A stretch of 12,396 nt of DNA from CAZXDS01 sp964639525 (lineage in GTDB: Bacteria > Bacteroidota > Ignavibacteria > Ignavibacteriales > Melioribacteraceae): positions 1 to 12,396 of the forward strand of contig CAZXDS010000098.1 in the NCBI GenBank assembly GCA_964639525.1. The letters run 5' to 3'. Shown one piece after another: positions 1-6,523 of the stretch. The translations under genes and the position numbers were made by a program. The notes under the pieces were generated by a model, which saw only the letters and a program-made list of their open reading frames with translations, did not search any database and was not told where the DNA came from. Positions within the stretch are counted from its first letter, which is position 1. Each line of letters starts with the position of its first letter.

Positions 1-292
1 ATTAATTTCTAAAATACTCAAGTAGTTTAATTAAAGGCAAATTTGAAAAATAAAAATTCTTGTCCTGAAATTTATTTTCTTACTATCAGATTAAATATTT
101 CCAACCAAAATTTTAATACAACTCCACTAACTAATATAAAAAGTTACACTTTTTAAGTAGTTAAATAGTAGTTTAAAATGAATAAATTATAATGGAAAGT
201 ATTTCAATATTTTGCCCTTATTAAATTTGCAATACCCTAATAAATTCATTTTAAATTATCGTGCTATCAATAAATGTGTCCACTCTAAAAAG

Positions 293-320
293 CCCCAAAC
301 GGACTAAAGTCCGTTTGGGG
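293..320. repeat. Perfect 12-bp stem hairpin, loop TAAA
   Basis: The arms at 293-304 and 309-320 are exact reverse complements around a 4-nt TAAA loop. The stem is GC-richer than anything else in the surrounding sequence. No T-tract follows on either strand, so this is unlikely to be an ordinary intrinsic terminator. Confidence 0.85.
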
Positions 321-343
321 GAAGTTCGTTTTTAGTCTGTTTC

Positions 344-363
344 CCCACGACTGAAGTCGTGGG
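344..363. repeat. Perfect 8-bp stem hairpin, loop TGAA
   Basis: CCCACGAC at 344-351 pairs exactly with GTCGTGGG at 356-363 around a TGAA loop. It shares the GACTNAAGTC core with the hairpin 23 bp to its left and is probably the second half of the same REP-like element. Confidence 0.8.
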
Positions 364-472
364 TTAGTCAAAATATTACTTTTTAGAATGAGCTCATAAA
401 TGAATTTTATTTAAAGTTAATTATATACATTTTTTGTATCAAAAAAAACTTGTATTTAAAGTATTTTTTTTT

Positions 473-510
473 GAAATAATTAATGTGATAAAAATCACAT
501 TAATTATTTC
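473..510. promoter_or_regulatory. Perfect 17-bp-arm palindrome with CRP/FNR-like core
   Basis: Positions 473-489 and 494-510 are exact reverse complements separated by AAAA. The centre, 484-499, reads TGTGA-N6-TCACA, the classical operator pattern of CRP-family regulators, with AT-rich symmetric flanks. The palindrome includes the TAA stop codon (504-506) of the minus-strand gene, so it may instead be a transcript-end hairpin. Against that, the sequence after the stem on the minus strand is an A-run, not a T-run. No open reading frame in view begins next to it. The palindrome is certain; its role as an operator is unproven. Confidence 0.45.
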
Positions 511-1409
511 TTATTTGAAATTTTCAGCACAAAACTGTCTTTTATAATTTCACTTGATTTTTTATTTTCGGCTGACTTAAACAAGGTCAATAATCCGTTA
601 CTATTATTTGAGTTATCTTGCTTAACATACATTTTATTGCTGTTTAAAGAACTCATAGCCATAATATTCTCACTCTTTTCAAACTCACTAATACCAAGAG
701 CCTGTTTAAGCATATTCATTTTTTTTTCACGAATATTTTCAACTTGTCCTTTATCGGGTAAATCTAATTTATTTAGATTTGATTGTGCTGTTTTTTGAAC
801 TTCAATAATTTTACTCTGTGATGAATAAATATTTTTTTTCGAAGAAATATCAGGCAATATTGAGCTGCCGTTTCTTATCTTTTTTTCTATTAAGTACATA
901 TTATTGTTGTAACTTTCATCAAAAGCAAAAATGGCATCAGTAAATATTCTGTCATTCTGATTTTCTGCTTCATAAGCTCTTAAATTAGAAGTATAAACTA
1001 TTGAAAAATTAGAATCTCCATTGGAATTTGTAACTGAAGTTAAACCTAATTGTTGAATTTTAAATCTAAACTGTTCCTTATCACCTTCAAATTTAAGGTG
1101 ATTCAAATCCTTTAATGCAAATACCGGATCAAAATAAATTATCTCCATTTCGCCATCAATATTCAAAAAATATCCGAACTTTGTAGAAAATGCATCAACT
1201 TTTTTGCTGTTTGTGAGTAAACGATAAATAACAAGGTTTTTGGGAACATCGTTTTTCACAAAATCGCAGATATCGAAATAACTGATATGTTGAGGGATTT
1301 TTTCCTTTTTATTCTTGGGAATCATCCAAAAATTATTCTCGAAATCAAATTTATTTTGAGAAAATATTACTATATCATTTGCTTTTACATCAAGTGTTTC
1401 TAAAAACAT
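504..1409 (-). CDS. Hypothetical protein, 301 residues, function not recognised
   Basis: I do not recognise this protein. It begins at an ATG (1407-1409) with AAGGA at 1413-1417 a few bases upstream, which supports the start. There is no signal peptide or convincing transmembrane segment, so it is probably cytoplasmic. Residues about 1-165 look like a folded alternating hydrophobic/charged domain. About 185-290 is low in complexity and rich in Asn, Ser and Lys, which suggests a disordered tail; within it a stretch around 230-245 could form a helix. No catalytic motif stands out. It lies 95 bp downstream of glgP on the same strand, separated by the heptamer array, so co-transcription is possible but unproven. 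Its stop codon sits inside a long palindrome. The length and intact frame make it a real gene; no function is claimed. Confidence 0.75.
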   Translation of the reverse strand: MFLETLDVKANDIVIFSQNKFDFENNFWMIPKNKKEKIPQHISYFDICDFVKNDVPKNLVIYRLLTNSKKVDAFSTKFGYFLNIDGEMEIIYFDPVFALKDLNHLKFEGDKEQFRFKIQQLGLTSVTNSNGDSNFSIVYTSNLRAYEAENQNDRIFTDAIFAFDESYNNNMYLIEKKIRNGSSILPDISSKKNIYSSQSKIIEVQKTAQSNLNKLDLPDKGQVENIREKKMNMLKQALGISEFEKSENIMAMSSLNSNKMYVKQDNSNNSNGLLTLFKSAENKKSSEIIKDSFVLKISNKK

Positions 1410-1443
1410 TTGTCCTTAACAATTTAAATTCTTGTATAAATCC

Positions 1444-1502
1444 TAATTTCTAATTTCTAATTTCTAATTTCTAATTTCTAATTTCTAATTTCTAATTTCT
1501 AA
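1444..1502. repeat. Tandem heptamer array, TAATTTC x 8.4
   Basis: Eight uninterrupted exact copies of TAATTTC (GAAATTA on the minus strand) run from 1444 to 1499, followed by a partial TAA. The array starts two bases beyond the glgP stop codon, so it cannot change that protein. On its other side a TATACA box (1433-1438, minus strand) could serve as a -10 for the downstream gene, which would place the array over the -35 region. Pure short repeats of this kind can vary in copy number by slippage. Confidence 0.95.
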
Positions 1503-1504
1503 AG

Positions 1505-4075
1505 CTAATCAGCCCACCTAATCAACCCAAGTTCAAAAGGATTGATAAGCAAAGGATGATTTGGTAAAATTCTAAGAGTAAAACCAAATTGTCCTGATGA
1601 ACTGCACTCAATTTCACCTTGATATTTTTTCTTGTTTCCTTTTGATTTTTCTGCTACAAATTCCATATTAATAAAATGATTTGAATGAGCTAAAGGCCAA
1701 TCATCAACTTTGCCATAGTATATTTGAATACTAACATCGTTGTGCGTTAATTTACCCAGTTCCACATCGGCTGTAATAATATACTTTGAGCCTACTTTTA
1801 GCTCTCCGCCATTTAACTCTTTATCAATTTTAACAAATTTTACTTTATCCCAATTTGCAAACAATTTATTTTTCCAATCCGTAAAAGCTTTGCCGTGTTC
1901 CCAATTATTTTCAGCAAGTTTATTTCTATTCCCATCGGCATTAAAATAATATTTTTGTGCATATTCGGCTACCATTCGGTTGGTATTAAAAAACGGTCCC
2001 AAATTTTTCATTGAGTTCTTCATAAACTCAATCCAGCGTCTCGGAAGCTTATCATCTCCCCTTTCATAAAAAAGAGGAATTATTTCCTTTTCCAAAGTTT
2101 CATAAAGCAATCTTGCTTCAACTTCATCTTGATAATCAATATCAGCATATTCTTCGGCATTGCCAATTGACCAGCCGAGATTGTATTTATATGCCTCGTC
2201 CCACCAGCCGTCGAGAATAGAAAAATTTAATCCGCCGTTAGCAATAACTTTCATTCCCGAAGTTCCGCTGGCTTCAAGCGGGCGACGCGGATTGTTCATC
2301 CACACATCACAGCCTTCAACCATATAGCGAGCAACATTCATATCGTAATTTTCTAAGAACACAATTTTCTTTCGTAAATGTTCTGCTTTAGAAGTCGATA
2401 CAATTTCCTGGATTATTTTCTTCCCTGCATCATCGCGCGGATGAGCTTTGCCGGCAATTATAAACTGAACCGGCTGTTCATTGCTGCACAAAATACTTGC
2501 CAGCCTTTCAACATCCCGTAAAAATAAATTGGCTCTTTTGTATGTAGCAAATCTACGGGCAAAACCAATTGTTAATGCTTGCGGATTTAAAGCTTCCTTA
2601 GCCGCTGCAAGTTCGGAAGCAGAACCGCCCCGGGCAATTATTTGTTTGCGTAAACGTTTCCTTGCAAATGCAACAAGTCTTTCGCGGCGGCGTTCGTGGC
2701 TGCTCCATAATTCCTCATCCGGAATTTCATCTATCCTTTCCCAAACTTCTTTGTTGGATGGATCGTTAATAAATTTTTGCCCGAGATATCTTAAAAACAA
2801 ATAATACATTTCACTTGAAAGATGCGATTGCGTATGTATGCCGTTCGTAATATAATCTATTGGAATTTCATCAAACGGAATATCATTAAAACCGGAAACC
2901 CACATTTTTTTTGAAACTTCACCATGCAGTTTACTAACGCCATTTACATATCCGGACATATTCATTGCGAGGTGAGCCATATTAAAATTGCTCGGCTCTC
3001 TGTGTTTTATTATTGTACCCAAATTATAAAATGTTTTATTATCAATATTTAATTCATTACGATAATAATTACCGAAATATCTTTCCACAAGATCATTTGG
3101 GAAAACATCAATTCCTGCAGGAACCGGAGTGTGTGTTGTAAATACATTTGAGTAAAATCCTATATTTTGAGCTTGCTCAAAAGTTAAGTTATGATACTTA
3201 ATAAGATAACGGATTCTCTCAAACGACAGAAAAGCTGAATGCCCTTCATTCATATGACAAACGGAGGGCTGTATTGCCATCGCATGAAGTGCTCTTAAAC
3301 CGCCAATACCGAGTATAAATTCCTGCTGAATTCGCGTTTCATTGTTGCCCCCATAAAGAGTTTTAGTAATTTCTTTATCTTCCTGACTATTTTCACTCAC
3401 ATTTGTATCGAGTAAATATAATTTTATTCTCCCTACGTCAATCTGCCAAACTTGAAAATAAACTTTTCTTCCGGGAAAATCCAAAGACAGCTTTAATTCC
3501 GAATTGTCATCACTTAAAACCAATTTCATCGGTTGATTATAAAAATCAATTAAATCATATTTTTCCTGCTGCCAGCCGTCGTTAGTTAAATACTGTTGAA
3601 AATATCCTTCTTTGTAACAAAGCCCAACGCCAACAAGAGGAATTCCCAAATCACTTGCTGCTTTTAAGTGATCGCCGGATAAAACACCAAGACCGCCGGA
3701 ATAAATTTGAAGACATTCTGTTAACCCGAATTCTGCCGAAAAATATGCAATGAATGGTTTATCAATAGCTTTGTATTTTTTTTGATACCAAGTTACCGCA
3801 TCCAAATATACTTCCAATTGCAGATATACTCGATTCATATGCGACACAAACCCGTCATCGTTGGAAAGTTCATCCAATTTTTCCTGGCTTATCTTATCTA
3901 ACAATTGAACAGGATTATGATTTGTCTCTTCCCAAATCTTCCTATCCATACGCCGAAATAGTTCTATTGAATCCTGATTCCACGACCAATAAAGGTTATA
4001 AACAATTTCTCTTAGCGGCTCTAATTTTTTGGGTAGGACTGGAACAACGTTAAATGTACCGATTAAATCTATCAT
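1505..4075 (-). CDS. glgP: Alpha-glucan (glycogen/maltodextrin) phosphorylase, GT35 short type
   Basis: This enzyme uses phosphate to release glucose-1-phosphate from the ends of alpha-1,4-glucans, drawing on storage glycogen in the cytoplasm. The N-terminal part (about 10-125) resembles the DUF3417 domain seen in the short phosphorylase subfamily. The catalytic GT35 domain follows, with YSGGLGVLSGDHLKAASDLG near 125-144, CHMNEGHSAF at 273-282 and GFARRFATYKR at 504-514. EASGTSGMK at 601-609 carries the pyridoxal-phosphate lysine, K609. The last roughly 115 residues look beta-rich and end in a HPLL-ELGLIRWA-like tail known from about 850-residue bacterial homologues, so 856 residues is full length. 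The ATG is preceded by GGAGAG (4083-4088) at a good distance. A weak possible promoter lies further upstream. The substrate could be maltodextrin rather than glycogen. Confidence 0.95.
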   Translation of the reverse strand: MIDLIGTFNVVPVLPKKLEPLREIVYNLYWSWNQDSIELFRRMDRKIWEETNHNPVQLLDKISQEKLDELSNDDGFVSHMNRVYLQLEVYLDAVTWYQKKYKAIDKPFIAYFSAEFGLTECLQIYSGGLGVLSGDHLKAASDLGIPLVGVGLCYKEGYFQQYLTNDGWQQEKYDLIDFYNQPMKLVLSDDNSELKLSLDFPGRKVYFQVWQIDVGRIKLYLLDTNVSENSQEDKEITKTLYGGNNETRIQQEFILGIGGLRALHAMAIQPSVCHMNEGHSAFLSFERIRYLIKYHNLTFEQAQNIGFYSNVFTTHTPVPAGIDVFPNDLVERYFGNYYRNELNIDNKTFYNLGTIIKHREPSNFNMAHLAMNMSGYVNGVSKLHGEVSKKMWVSGFNDIPFDEIPIDYITNGIHTQSHLSSEMYYLFLRYLGQKFINDPSNKEVWERIDEIPDEELWSSHERRRERLVAFARKRLRKQIIARGGSASELAAAKEALNPQALTIGFARRFATYKRANLFLRDVERLASILCSNEQPVQFIIAGKAHPRDDAGKKIIQEIVSTSKAEHLRKKIVFLENYDMNVARYMVEGCDVWMNNPRRPLEASGTSGMKVIANGGLNFSILDGWWDEAYKYNLGWSIGNAEEYADIDYQDEVEARLLYETLEKEIIPLFYERGDDKLPRRWIEFMKNSMKNLGPFFNTNRMVAEYAQKYYFNADGNRNKLAENNWEHGKAFTDWKNKLFANWDKVKFVKIDKELNGGELKVGSKYIITADVELGKLTHNDVSIQIYYGKVDDWPLAHSNHFINMEFVAEKSKGNKKKYQGEIECSSSGQFGFTLRILPNHPLLINPFELGLIRWAD

Positions 4076-4173
4076 TAAATATCTCTCCGAAAATCTGCGT
4101 AAATATTTTTATTTAAGCTATGAATGTTATTAGAATATTTTGATAAAAGCAATAACTCGAAATTAATTTTTTA

Positions 4174-4257
4174 TTAAATTCTTGCCAATTCTGATTGTGC
4201 CAATGCGGCTAAAGTTTCAGTTACATTTGTTTTATTTGAGAAAATATAAGTTTTGAG
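4174..4257 (-). pseudogene. Possible relic of the 3' end of a gene
   Basis: Reading the minus strand from 4257 gives 27 sense codons ending in TETLAALAQSELARI and a TAA at 4174-4176. The Ala/Leu/Gln/Glu content looks like real protein, unlike the surrounding AT-only sequence. No start codon is in frame; a short ATG frame upstream would join it only by a frameshift. It runs in the same direction as glgP, ending 98 bp before its start. I cannot name the family. It may be a decayed gene end or chance. Confidence 0.25.
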
Positions 4258-4304
4258 TTACACACATTGTTACGGTAAAAAGTGTATGCTCTTTAAGCAA
4301 ATTA

Positions 4305-4407
4305 TCATTCCCGAATGCTTCTTCGCAGCATTCTTTGAATAATCGGAATCCCTGACACTGTTTGAGATTCCGGCTAAAAGATTGCCGGAATGACAGTGGG
4401 AACCGTC
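4305..4407. repeat. Palindromic GGAATGACA-type intergenic repeat
   Basis: Two stem-loops sit close together. GAATGCT (4313-4319) pairs with AGCATTC (4327-4333) around a 7-nt loop. ATTCCGGC (4367-4374) pairs with GCCGGAAT (4384-4391) around a 9-nt loop, and this stem is continued outward, past an internal bulge, by CACTG (4356-4360) with CAGTG (4394-4398). The combination of ATTCC-GGAATGACA with nearby CATTCCCG resembles dispersed palindromic repeats seen in many bacterial genomes. The pairing is direct observation; membership of a repeat family is inference. Confidence 0.6.
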
Positions 4408-4511
4408 GGATTTCCTTGTGTGTTTAAAATCAATAATTACAGTTTCATATGTAAATATAACTCAATATAAGTCTATTGCTATTGTGTTTGTACAAAAAAA
4501 TAAATTGTAAT

Positions 4512-4549
4512 CTTTGTGTAACTTTGTGCTTCCTTTGAGCAACTTTGTG
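4512..4549. repeat. Helically phased CTTTGTG direct repeat, four copies
   Basis: CTTTGTG occurs at 4512, 4522 and 4543, with a one-base variant CTTTGAG at 4533. The copies are 10, 11 and 10 bp apart, close to one DNA turn. The stretch lies about 120-155 bp before plsY. It could be a degenerate tandem repeat or a row of protein sites on one face of the helix. Confidence 0.6.
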
Positions 4550-4667
4550 GAATAATTAACTTTTTATAGACACATCAAAAGATTATTTTGCCTTAAATGT
4601 TACTAATTAATTCTATTGAAATATTTATGTAAATTTAGTAATAATTTTTTTAACAATAATTTTGAAA

Positions 4668-5288
4668 ATGGATTTCATTTACAGTGGAATAATCGGATAT
4701 TTATTCGGATCATTTCCAACAGCTTTTCTTTTAATTAAAAGAATCAAGAAAATTGATATCTTAAATAAGGGCTCGGGAAATTCAGGAACGATAAATGCTT
4801 ACAGAGTTTCAGGTTCAAAGAGTATTGGTCTTCTTGTTTTGATTATTGATTTACTAAAAGGAATAATCCCCATTTTAATTGTCAAATATTTATTTAATTA
4901 TAATTTTGAGCTGTTGGCTATTACAGCATTTTCTGTTGTTCTCGGGCATTGCTTTTCAGTTTGGCTTAAATTCAATGGCGGCAAAGGCATAGCAACTGCC
5001 GCAGGTGCATTACTAATTATATCGCCTTTTATTTTAATAATTTGGGGAATTATTTGGCTAATTAGTTTTACATATAAAAAGAATGTGCATCTTGCTAGTA
5101 TAGCTTCCTCAATACTTACATCGGCTATATCTTTTTCATCCGCAAATATTTTAATCAAATATTCACATCCAAAACCTTTGACTACTTTATCATTTTCGAT
5201 TTCAATAACACTAATATTCTTGCTTATTTTAATAAAGCATTATGAAACAATAATCAGTTTTTTTGGTAGAAACAATAAAAAAAATTAG
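4668..5288 (+). CDS. plsY: Acyl-phosphate:glycerol-3-phosphate acyltransferase
   Basis: PlsY moves an acyl group from acyl-phosphate to glycerol-3-phosphate at the inner membrane, making lysophosphatidate, the first step of phospholipid synthesis with PlsX. The protein has about six or seven hydrophobic segments and all the family motifs: GSFPTAF at 14-20, GSGNSGTINAYR at 35-46, DLLKG at 61-65 and GHCFSVWLKFNGGKG at 93-107, where the Gly-Gly-Lys-Gly loop is characteristic. Its 206 residues match the family's usual length of about 200. I chose the ATG at 4668; an in-frame TTG at 4662 would add only two residues, and neither has a strong Shine-Dalgarno. It is the first gene of a tight rightward cluster with the HtrA protease and purB. 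Confidence 0.93.
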   Translation: MDFIYSGIIGYLFGSFPTAFLLIKRIKKIDILNKGSGNSGTINAYRVSGSKSIGLLVLIIDLLKGIIPILIVKYLFNYNFELLAITAFSVVLGHCFSVWLKFNGGKGIATAAGALLIISPFILIIWGIIWLISFTYKKNVHLASIASSILTSAISFSSANILIKYSHPKPLTTLSFSISITLIFLLILIKHYETIISFFGRNNKKN

Positions 5289-5290
5289 GA
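5286..5290 (+). promoter_or_regulatory. Shine-Dalgarno for the HtrA gene overlapping the plsY stop
   Basis: TAGGA contains both the plsY stop codon (TAG, 5286-5288) and an AGGA ribosome-binding core six bases before the next ATG. This arrangement supports the start at 5297 and suggests translational coupling between the two genes. Confidence 0.65.
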
Positions 5291-5296
5291 TACATT

Positions 5297-6523
5297 ATGT
5301 CACAGACCTTAAGGAAACAATTTAAAACAATATTCATTACTTTTTTAATAACTTTAACAGTAATTTCTTCAGTATTCGCATATTACTATTGGACTCAACA
5401 GAAACAATCACAAATTGCCGTTATCGATACTCCAAATAATACCGAGCCAAAAGAAGTTATTCCCATTAAAAATGATATAAGTACTCAAACACTCGAAAGC
5501 AATAATGCCAAAATTAATAACTCCCGCGAAACGGTAATAACAGAAACGGTAAAGAATGTTAGTCCGGCAGTTGTTGGAATAACTGTTACGGAAATACGGC
5601 AATACCGCTCACCGTTAAGTTTAGACCCGTTTTGGAATCAGTTTTTCGGCAACAGAGTTTATAATCAAAAAATAAAAGGTCTAGGTTCAGGCTCAATAAT
5701 AAGTCCGGACGGATATATTTTAACCAATGATCACGTAGCCGGAAATGCTGTGGAAGCAAAAGTAACAATGACTGACGGAACTGAATATAATGCTAAAATT
5801 GTAGGCACGGATCCAATATCCGATATTTGTCTTCTGAAAATAGACGCAAAAGATTTACCGTTCATAAAATTCGGAAATTCCGATAATATTTTAATTGCCG
5901 AGTGGTCAATAGCTCTCGGCAATCCGTTCGGGTTATTTAATGTAAACGATAAACCTACTGTTACTGTTGGAGTTGTCAGCTCAAAAGGAATGAATTTAGG
6001 CGCGGTTAATGGAAGATATTATTATGATATGCTGCAAACCGATGCTGCAATTAATGGAGGGAATAGCGGCGGACCGCTTGTAAACAGTGATGGCGAGCTA
6101 ATTGGGATGAATACATTAATCTATACGGCAAACGGTTCTTCGGGTAACATTGGGGTTGGTTTTGCAATTCCCATAAATAAAATAAAAAAAATTATTACCG
6201 AGTTAAAGGCTGATGGCAAAGTTAATAGGAATTTTTGGACCGGCTTAAAGATACAGATGATAACTAAATCAATTGCAAAATACTATGGTCTATCGAATAA
6301 TAAAGGTGTTATAATTACTAATGTAGAAAAAAATTCTCCGGGAGAAAAAGCCGGATTAGCACAAGGCGATATCATAAAAGAAATTGACAGTTATAAAATT
6401 GACGATGACGCATTTTTAATTAATTTGTTAAATAATTATTTAACTAATGATATTATGAATGTACACATTTTACGTGATGGCAAGTCTGATATTAAACAAT
6501 TAAAATTGGAAAGCAGAAAATGA
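5297..6523 (+). CDS. htrA: HtrA/Deg-family serine protease, membrane-anchored, one PDZ domain
   Basis: This is an envelope quality-control protease. A single hydrophobic segment at about 11-30, followed by a hydrophilic linker of about 55 residues, suggests an N-terminal anchor or signal with the enzyme outside the inner membrane. The trypsin-like domain spans about 85-300. The catalytic triad is His146 (TNDHVAG), Asp176 (DPISDICLL) and Ser257 (GGNSGGPL), so it should be active. One PDZ domain follows at about 310-405. The 408 residues suit the DegS/one-PDZ layout better than two-PDZ DegP. The sequence alone does not say whether it is a general protease or a stress-signal protease like DegS. 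It starts 8 bp after plsY and its TGA overlaps the purB ATG. Confidence 0.93.
   Translation: MSQTLRKQFKTIFITFLITLTVISSVFAYYYWTQQKQSQIAVIDTPNNTEPKEVIPIKNDISTQTLESNNAKINNSRETVITETVKNVSPAVVGITVTEIRQYRSPLSLDPFWNQFFGNRVYNQKIKGLGSGSIISPDGYILTNDHVAGNAVEAKVTMTDGTEYNAKIVGTDPISDICLLKIDAKDLPFIKFGNSDNILIAEWSIALGNPFGLFNVNDKPTVTVGVVSSKGMNLGAVNGRYYYDMLQTDAAINGGNSGGPLVNSDGELIGMNTLIYTANGSSGNIGVGFAIPINKIKKIITELKADGKVNRNFWTGLKIQMITKSIAKYYGLSNNKGVIITNVEKNSPGEKAGLAQGDIIKEIDSYKIDDDAFLINLLNNYLTNDIMNVHILRDGKSDIKQLKLESRK

Larger units (their letters stand above)
281..390. mobile_element. MITE/REPIN-like non-coding element with two hairpins and terminal inverted repeats
   Basis: The ends are inverted repeats matching at 11 of 12 positions: CACTCTAAAAAG at 281-292 and CTTTTTAGAATG at 379-390. 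Directly inside lies a perfect 12-bp stem (CCCCAAACGGAC, 293-304, with its complement at 309-320) closed by loop TAAA. A second perfect 8-bp stem (CCCACGAC, 344-351, with 356-363) is closed by loop TGAA. Both hairpins share the core GACTNAAGTC. The direct repeat ATAAATG flanks the element at 270-276 and 396-402, a few bases outside the ends. Tetraloop hairpin pairs of this style are known from REP/REPIN sequences moved by RAYT (IS200/IS605-like) transposases. No transposase lies in the window, so any mobility would have to be supplied in trans. The hairpins are certain; the class is inference. Confidence 0.6.
1..503. other. Left-edge intergenic region without a gene
   Basis: I see no supportable coding region here on either strand; the frames are short and broken and the sequence is very AT-rich. 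Two structured pieces are visible and are listed separately: a hairpin element at 281-390 and a long palindrome at 473-510 that overlaps the stop codon of the neighbouring minus-strand gene. A weak 5-bp hairpin (ATACA/TGTAT, 425-439) also lies between them. The rest, about 1-280, shows nothing recognisable. Confidence 0.6.
4076..4667. other. Divergent intergenic region between glgP and plsY
   Basis: This gap must hold the promoters for glgP (leftward) and the plsY operon (rightward). A TTGAAA at 4616-4621 with TAATAA 17 bp later (4639-4644) is one weak candidate for plsY. For glgP, a TTGGCA and TAATTT pair on the minus strand upstream of the GGAGAG site is equally weak. The gap also holds two hairpins in a GGAATGACA-type repeat (about 4305-4407), four phased CTTTGTG copies (4512-4549) and a 27-codon open stretch on the minus strand (4174-4257) with protein-like codon content. 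No intact gene is visible. Confidence 0.6.

Noticed and set aside
281..390. CRISPR repeats or a structured ncRNA gene
   Set aside because: There are only two unlike hairpins with no regular spacers, and no promoter or known RNA fold was visible.
2481..2804. 107-residue plus-strand frame inside glgP
   Set aside because: It lies wholly opposite a well-supported gene with full catalytic motifs; it is an antisense shadow.
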